The position numbers were made by a program, and so were the translations under genes. Positions 57,660 to 64,000 of a DNA stretch of 64,000 nucleotides are shown here, piece after piece. The notes beneath the pieces are model-generated. The model was not told where the DNA came from. It ran no database searches and was given only the letters and a program-made list of their open reading frames with translations. Numbering within the stretch: the first letter of the stretch is position 1; every line of letters begins with the position of its first letter. This DNA comes from Cheiracanthium punctorium (Eukaryota; Arthropoda; Arachnida; Araneae; Cheiracanthiidae). The stretch covers positions 558,001-622,000 of the forward strand of contig JAWZYV010019498.1 of assembly GCA_038373885.1 (NCBI GenBank), read 5' to 3'.

Positions 57660-58372
57660 ACGGAGCATTCGATTGAGCTCAAATTGGATATATATGTCAT
57701 AAACCACCGTCGCAAGACCGGTATTGATTTTGGTGTGTATAGGACTTATAGTTTTTCTACAGGGCTACGACAAAGATTTCTTTCACATTATGGCCTATGG
57801 GGGGAATTTCTTGAAAGTGCGCTAGCGTTTAAACGATACATTCGATTGAGCTCAAATTCGGTATACATGTTATAAACCACCATCCTAAGACCGGTATTGA
57901 TTTTGGTGTGTATAGGACTTATAGTTTTTCTACAGGGCTACGACAAATATTTCTTTTACATTATGGCCTATGGGGAGAATTTATTGAAAGTGCGTTAGCG
58001 TTTAAACGGTAGATTCGATTGAGCTCAAATTGGGTATATATGTTATAAACCACCATCCTAAGACCGGTATTGATTTTGGTGTGTATAGGACTTATAGTTT
58101 TTCTACAGGGCTACGACAAAGATTTCTTTTACATTATGGCCTATGGGGGGAATTTCTTGAAAGTGCGCTAGCGTTTAAACGATACATTCGATTGAGCTCA
58201 AATTCGGTATACATGTTATAAACCACCATCCTAAGACCGGTATTGATTTTGGTGTGTATAGGACTTATAGTTCTCCTACAGGGCTACGACAAAACTTTCT
58301 TTTATGTTATGGCGTAATGGCATATGGGGAGAAATTCTTGAAAGTGCGCAAGCGTTTAAACGGTGCATTCGA
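57660..58372 (+). repeat. 173-bp tandem array with 346-bp dimer pattern
   Basis: ATTCGATTGAGCTCAAAT recurs at 57667, 57840, 58013 and 58186 (173-bp steps), with a final related copy at 58367 after an 8-bp insertion. Units 1 and 3 share TTG.TATATATG and CAAAGATTTC; units 2 and 4 share TTCGGTATACATG. The identical 63-codon frames in units 1 and 3 follow from the dimer structure and are not evidence of a gene. Confidence 0.95.
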
Positions 58373-58650
58373 TTGAGTTTCAATTTGGTATACGTTTGAA
58401 TTATTCATCGATTAAAATTTATTTAAATGCTTGGTAATGATCTTAATCGTAAGTGTTCGGAAAGTCGAGTGGAGTCACTCCAGATTTTTAAGTTAATGAA
58501 TGAAACCTTTCTGATACACTGACTATTGAAATTTGAATAGAAAAACCACCAACACTTCATTTTGAATAATTAATCACAAAATAATCATTTTTTTTTCTCT
58601 TAAAAACTGATAATTAGCGTTTGTGAGACTTCACGTATAATGTGTCTCAC

Positions 58651-58819
58651 CAAAGGCGGATCCAGGGGGAGGGCGCAGGGGGCGCACGCCCCCTCCGAGA
58701 AAAGTATATTTACACTAGATAAATGGGGCTTTCACCAATATTGAGTGTTCTTTACACTAGATAAAATGAGTATTTACGATTTGCGCCCCCTCCGAAAAAA
58801 GTTTCTGGGTCCGCCCTTG
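58651..58819. mobile_element. hAT MITE, GGCGGATCC type
   Basis: Ends CAAAGGCGGATCCAG and CTGGGTCCGCCCTTG; exact 8-bp duplication TGTCTCAC (58643-58650, 58820-58827). Internal GCGCCCCCTCCGA blocks and a duplicated TTTACACTAGATAAA. 169 bp. Confidence 0.9.
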
Positions 58820-58827
58820 TGTCTCAC

Positions 58828-60423
58828 TCTCAGAATAAGAGAATATAAGTTAAGCATCTTCTGATAAAATATTTCAGGTATAATAATAATAATAAACTAG
58901 AAAGAAAGGAAAACCGACTTGAATTACTTCACCATTACGAAAAATTTAAAATTATTTGTATACAGTAGGTACTTTTATTTTTAAGAAAGCATGTTTTCAT
59001 ATTTTTGGGAGAAAAATAGTACATTAAAACTTAAATACACATTTTCTTGCTTTAATCAGGCAACGTGGAGACCGCGCACTGGGCACTACATACAAAAATA
59101 AACTGAAACTTGAGTTTATACTAGATACTTCATATGTATAGAGGCACAAAATATTTACGGGTGATATATAGTGACACAAAATTTGAAAAGAGCTCCGAGC
59201 ACAAAAATGTTATAGTCAGGCACTGGTTTTCATGTGAAGTTATCAATTTATTAATGTAACTTACATGCTATAACTACTATACAGATACAAATTACCATAC
59301 AATGCGTAAAGGCCATGGTCTTGGGTTCCCAGATTTCAAGAGACCCAGGATTATTAAAAAATCTAATTTTAAATTATAATCTTTGGCAAATGATAGCCAA
59401 AATGATTTTTTTATTATTCCTCAAATTATTCGAAAAAAGTGCAATGCTCTTAAATTTGCAAGGTTTTCAGAGTATTAATGTACATATCCTTTACTAGTCT
59501 TCATTTACATGTACGATTAAATCAATAATGCTTCAGGAATTAGATTTTCAGGGGAATTTTTCCTCCAACCCTTTAATCATTCGGCAACAGAGTAATCAAC
59601 TTACATTCATTCGTTGGGTCAAAGACATGCGTAGAAATCAACGCTACACTTCCCCAGAATTGAGGCTCTCGATTCGATCTTGGCTCCGTGCCAATTCGGA
59701 AATTCAAAACCCATCCACGGAACGATAGTATCGTCTGGAAGTTCGAAAAGGCCCAGGGGTTAGTTCGACTGAGAATTTGAGCATTTCAACTTTAAGAGAA
59801 AGTTATAAAACAGGAAATATTTTCCTGAATAAAAAAGAATGATAAAAATGAGAAAGAGAACATCGGAAATAAAAGTTATCAAACTTCTATCCTCAAACAA
59901 CCGATGAAATATATAATATATGAGATGCAAACTATTTCGTCAGTTTGTAATTAATGACACGAATTTAAAACGCGTGTAAAATGAGCAGGAATTTAATATT
60001 TAGAATATAAGTATGCAGAACAGTTTTCAAATAGTTTTCATTTAGCACATGGATTATCCGGTAGAAGATCGAAAGGGTTACACGCAGGGAGAGATTTGCC
60101 GAGTTGGGGCCCTGGGCAAAAGTTTCATTGGGGACACCCTCTTTCGAAAACGTTTTTCAAAATTTACAATTTTTTTAAACTTAAGAACAATTTTAGGGGC
60201 CCGGGCTCTTGCCCCGAATGCCCTCCCGGCAGTCAGACCCCGAGTACAGGCCGGTCACCCTATCCCTGAGCGAACTTTAACCCACTATTGAACCCATGTT
60301 TAACCTGTTCGCACTCATCATTTAAAAGTACGCTGCCGAGGTGACTCTCCTTCTTTGACCATAGAGAACGATATTGCTCCCCAGAATGGTTCTTCGAATG
60401 CTTCGCTGGGATCATGGCCAACG
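58828..60423. other. Unassigned sequence
   Basis: No supported gene. 60090-60250 has GGGGCCCTGGGC and GGGGCCCGGGCTC blocks around an AT-rich core, like a decayed hAT MITE, but no duplication could be set. Confidence 0.3.
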
Positions 60424-60431
60424 CTACCAAT

Positions 60432-60596
60432 CAAGGCCGTACCCAGGGGGTTGGTCCTATGGGTCCGGACCCCCCCCCCCCCGAAATTTTACATTATATA
60501 TACATTTATATGTGTGTGAGAGTATATTTATATAATAATATGATGATATTCAGTAAGTCAGACCCCTTCCGAAATTATTTTCTGGGTACGGCCCTG
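60432..60596. mobile_element. hAT MITE, GGCCGTACCC type
   Basis: Ends CAAGGCCGTACCCAG and CTGGGTACGGCCCTG; exact 8-bp duplication CTACCAAT (60424-60431, 60597-60604). Long C-run at 60470-60482. 165 bp. Confidence 0.9.
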
Positions 60597-60604
60597 CTAC
60601 CAAT

Positions 60605-62279
60605 AACGGGGTCCGGTACCAATTTTAATATCGAGCCTCCCTAGAGACTGTTTTCGTGCCACCCCCACCTTCCCTCCCTCACATACTAAGATACTCCAAA
60701 ATTGACCCCTGTGTGACGTTTGACAAAATTGAATATTGCATATAGTACTTATAACTGAATTTTTTAATTTCAATGCGAATTTAGTTAATTTGGAGTTTGA
60801 ATAGAAATATACTTACAAATAATCCTTATACAGTAAAAACTGGATAATTTGTAACTTCTAGGATCAGAGTAGTTATTTATGTAGAGTAAGGTGGGAAAAT
60901 GAACAACTTTTTAGCATTATTCAACTTTAACGTAGTACTGCACCTGTTGAAAGAGACATCTCACCTACAATCTCACAGCAGTTGCCTTTCGGAGCATGGA
61001 GACATTTGTCAACAATCGGAAAAATTTTGATTGAGAATTAAAACAAATAATAATAAATTCTTTCAAGGTGGCTCAATTGCCCCTTTCGTGGGGTTAAGTG
61101 AACCACCAGTCAACATTTTTAAACAGGCTGATGGTAGAATTTGGGGCTGGTAAGTGGGTAAATGTAGATATTATTTGAGTCTTAGGAAAAACAAATTCGC
61201 TGTTTTATCGTTGGTTGGTTACAGAAATTCTGTCAGGGCGGCCTGCTTACCCCTTTGGAGGGTAAGAATTTTCGTATTCAAACAAAGGATTTGTCTCGGG
61301 ATCTAAATTTCATAAAAAACAATAGACATAGCTCCTCTCGGCCTCTCGTCTAGTCGCCACAACTCTCAAGAATTTCCCAGGACAATAAAACCTGAACACT
61401 TTAACAGCAATAAATGTACCTTTTTTGAGACATGGGACTGTCAACGCCATCAAGAGAGCAAAATTTTCATGACCTCTGTAGCCAGATAAATCTGTCTGTA
61501 TAGCTTTTAAAATTAAAGCCATGAGTGTTGATTAATTTACGTCGACAACCACAGCCAAAATCGGGATTGCCCCAGTGCCCTGCGGATTACCTTCGAGCAG
61601 CGGTTGTCTGGTCCCATATCTCTACTTGAAAAGTCTGCTGCGAGTACCACTCAACTGAAAAGGGTCCAGCCCACACCGGACTGCAGTTTCATATACATTG
61701 AAACCTCAATAAGAAATATCCACATCGGGCAGTTGAAATTGGTCTTTCACAGAAGTGATTTCTGAATAGAAGTAATTTAGAAAACAAACTTTCATGCACT
61801 ACACGTGTTAAAATAGTATTACTGAATGAATTTTTTATAGGTCCATTTGTCTATTTTGCTTTAAGGAAGCACTTTCTACCAGCTAGATAAGCTGACAATC
61901 AACAAAAAAATGCCAAATTTCAGATAAAATTGAAATCTGGACAACTTCTGTGTTTTTCTTCTTCGATCGGTTTCATTCCAGAAAAGGATTCAGTAGCACT
62001 TTTTCAGATACCTAGCCCTTAAGAGGAAAAAAATTTCTCTCGGATTTTCTCTCGGGAAAGCAATCTCACCTTTCAACTGAAAAATTGGAAATTGGTCTCT
62101 CAGAGAGGGAGAGGGCTAATAGAGGTCCTTAAATGGAGAAAAAATTAACATTGAGCCTATTGCCAGAAATTATGGACCAGAAAATACTATCTTTATGACA
62201 AATGGTCCCTCAATAGACGTGGTCTTTCAGAGAGTTTTCACTGTCTATATCTTGTTGGAAAAATCTCTGCTTAACTTCC
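60605..62279. other. Unassigned sequence
   Basis: No supported gene. 60890-61260 carries phrases such as GGTGGGAAAATGAAC and TGGGGTTAAGTGAACC, and 61700-62250 has TGAAACCTCAATAAG and GGTCTTTCAGAGAG. These resemble decayed ends of TA-type DNA elements. Confidence 0.3.
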
Positions 62280-62319
62280 CAGTTCGTAGATTAAACTTCA
62301 CTGCACATGGGAGGTAATA

Positions 62320-62620
62320 GTATACAGTTTAGTTGACAGGAAGCAACACTAGGGTTCCACACGTTGGTTCTAGAAATGTGACGAACAATTTGCTATACAC
62401 AATTCACAGGAATTAACAAGCAGTAACTTGATTTGTAAAAGTCACCTGATCACAGTAGCCTTCTCAGATACTGTATTTCGCATTCAAAAACATCCTTCCA
62501 CACTCCACAGGCTAAACTTCAGTGGAAATTCTCGAGCAGTACTCCTCAGCATACAACAATGAAGAATTCAAAAACAGCATTCAAAAATTGCCTTCTAAAA
62601 ACAAGCGAGAAGCGTCGCTT
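62320..62620. repeat. Dispersed repeat family R1, copy 3
   Basis: TTTAGTTGACAGGAAGC, CACAATTCACAGGAATT, CACCTGATCACAGTAGCC, TTCAGTGGAAATTCTCGAG and AAGAATTCAAAAACAGC parallel the other two copies in order. Confidence 0.55.
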
Positions 62621-62727
62621 TTAATACGGTGATACAAGAAAGCAGAGCTTCGCAGCAGAGCTAAGGTTTCTCTGCTGCCGAAAGCTGACAACTCTCTCTC
62701 ATCTGGGGCGACCTGCCCTTTTCGCAC

Positions 62728-63912
62728 CAGAAGCCCTACCACGATAGTCTCGGGAAATAATCGGTAGCGGATAAATCAACCTTCTCCCACATATGACGTC
62801 ACATTTCGACAGAGCACTTAAAAGTGCCAACACGATAATGTCGTAATGTTTACGATACCGTAAATACTGTCGAGAAATCCGCTGTTGTTTTACAACACCA
62901 TCAACAAGTGTGAGAACCGTTTCCCGCTATCGACTATCTTCATCTCGGATTGCAGCTCGTGGTATTTTTGTTTTGTTTGATCGTTTTAACTTTTAAAAAA
63001 ATGTCACGATTATTGGTTTTAGCGCTTGCACAACAAGACGATGCAAGAAGGGTTCCTAGGAATCGAATTTCGATTCCTAGATGTAAATCATTTGATTTAA
63101 GCGAGGAAGATTTCATTAGAAATTTCCGCTTAAACAAACAATCCGCACTTCGGCTGATTGAAGAACTTAAGCCTTTTCTCGAGGCTAAAACAACAAGAAA
63201 GACAGCCCTCAACACAGAAATAAAATTTTGAAATGATGAAGTTAAATTTTTTATTATCACTTTTTAAATGTATGGTTATTCACTTAGTTTCCATTTATTA
63301 AACATGCCCTGTTAAGGAAAATATGCTCAAATTACTAATTCAAAGCAACACTTATTATTATTACACAGTTCATTTTATATGCCATGAAAAAGAAAAAAAA
63401 TGTTATATCACCTTTAACAAATTAATGTCTCCATAGAAGATACTTAAGGATGAATAATTTTTATACTATCACTGAGCCAGCAAACCTTCTTTTATATAAT
63501 CTTTCTTCTTTAAATAGTTACAAATAACAGCATCTGTGTTTCAAGGTGTAACATCCTAAAATTTTGTCTGTCAAATTGTATGTAATTAATATTCCATCTT
63601 TGGGCTGTATATTGTACAGAAATTGGTTTCAAAGTATAATTGTTTTGGTGTATTTTTTAACATGCATTTCACGCGCCGATCCACGCGCTGACGTGGATCG
63701 GATATCGGAAAGAATGCTCTACTTTGATTGGTTGATTTCTGTCGATTACGATACTCCCGGAACAGTCGAAAAAAATCTCGCTTCCTTTAGACGTGACCAT
63801 GGTGGTAGGGCAAAACTGGGGGTCGCGGCTATTTATCCGATGATTTCATTATCCGATAGCGGGAACTATCCGCTACCGATTATTTCCCGAGACTATCGTG
63901 GTAGGGCTCCTG
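62728..63912 (+). mobile_element. Inverted-repeat transposon with HARBI1-like remnant
   Basis: TIRs of about 44 bp: CAGAAGCCCTACCACGATAG... at the left, and CTATCGTGGTAGGGCTCCTG closing the right. Flanks are TTTCGCAC (62720-62727) and TTTCGCAA (63913-63920), a 7-of-8 match. A palindrome CCGATCCACGCG/CTGACGTGGATCGG lies near 63675. The element keeps only the start of a coding region. Confidence 0.75.
63001..63231 (+). pseudogene. N-terminal fragment of a HARBI1-like (PIF/Harbinger) transposase
   Basis: ATG at 63001; 76 codons to a TGA. After a short basic head it reads DLSEEDFIRNFRLNKQSALR, then LIEELKPFLEAKT and RKTALNTEIKF. The pattern FRL.K...L..EL.P.L..KT...AL..E.K is typical of the region just before the catalytic domain of HARBI1-like nucleases (DDE_Tnp_4), from memory. 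The DDE domain is missing; what follows is AT-rich non-coding DNA up to the right inverted repeat. Confidence 0.7.
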
Positions 63913-64000
63913 TTTCGCAAACGTTCGACTAAACACGACATTATTCTAATTCGATGACACATCCAATTTTTCGTGTATAAACATTAAGCAATAATTGATT
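63913..64000. other. Right flank of the HARBI1-like element
   Basis: Flanking repeat TTTCGCAA then unassigned sequence to the window end. Confidence 0.3.

Larger units (their letters stand above)
57427..58464. mobile_element. Possible element around the 173-bp array
   Basis: CTTTCCGAACATGT at the left and TGTTCGGAAAG at the right form an 11-bp inverted repeat enclosing a microsatellite and the tandem array. No target duplication was found. Confidence 0.4.

Noticed and set aside
57684..58221. Two nearly identical 63-codon ORFs
   Set aside because: They lie in units of the 173-bp tandem array; identity follows from repeat structure.
60090..60260. Another hAT MITE around GGGGCCC blocks
   Set aside because: Inverted ends poorly matched and no 8-bp duplication visible.

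Overview
This is an AT-rich eukaryotic genomic window, most likely from an arthropod and probably an arachnid. Spliceosomal intron signals, Ty3/gypsy and Penelope-like retroelements, a tRNA-derived SINE family, and hAT, mariner, PIF/Harbinger, pogo, TTAA-type and Helitron DNA transposons all point that way. There is no sign of bacterial gene organisation. The species assignment is inference from the mix of repeat families.

The window is essentially a nested transposon landscape with almost no host gene content. From left to right: (1) 1-6030 holds a Ty3/gypsy retrotransposon on the minus strand with uninterrupted gag and pol, joined by a TAATG stop-start overlap, and a primer binding site. 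(2) 7209-8228 is a decayed integrase of another gypsy family. (3) 9.2-11 kb has hAT MITEs, a Helitron-like remnant and one convincing host exon (9958-10099, minus) encoding a cysteine-rich zinc-binding motif between good splice sites. (4) 11.2-14.7 kb is a 3.5-kb foldback palindrome. (5) 15.5-18 kb has a hAT inside a hAT beside a TA-flanked element. (6) 20-21.6 kb is a broken Penelope-like element with a GIY-YIG domain. (7) 22-26.8 kb has a CAAGCTTG-rich inverted-repeat element with a tRNA-like insert, an internally deleted mariner, a SINE and two TTAA MITEs. (8) 29.9-35.2 kb has 302-bp direct repeats, a hAT MITE and a 5'-truncated gypsy pol with a 3' LTR.

(9) 36-41.3 kb holds old repeats and a 2.1-kb non-autonomous Helitron (38445-40538, minus) filled with a 156-bp tandem array. 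(10) 41.6-46 kb has a 1.3-kb hAT and a second full CAAGCTTG element. (11) 46.0-47.8 kb (minus) has protein-like ORFs that could be exons or pseudo-exons of an unrecognised host gene, cut by a TTAA MITE. (12) 49.0-49.8 kb is the RNase H and zinc-knuckle tail of a non-LTR element. (13) 51.2-56.3 kb is densely nested: a TA-flanked element carrying a TTAA element with a Kolobok/Mutator-like transposase remnant, a Tc1 fragment, a truncated CAAGCTTG element and a pogo-like element filled with SINE pieces. (14) 56.7-60.6 kb has more hAT elements and a 173-bp tandem array with a 346-bp dimer structure. (15) 62.7-63.9 kb is an inverted-repeat element holding the N-terminus of a HARBI1-like protein.

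Many DNA elements have exact target-site duplications that can be read directly, so their boundaries are reliable. Most are non-autonomous and would depend on transposases encoded elsewhere. Only gypsy element A looks potentially autonomous. Long stretches between elements have no recognisable genes and are probably intronic or intergenic.
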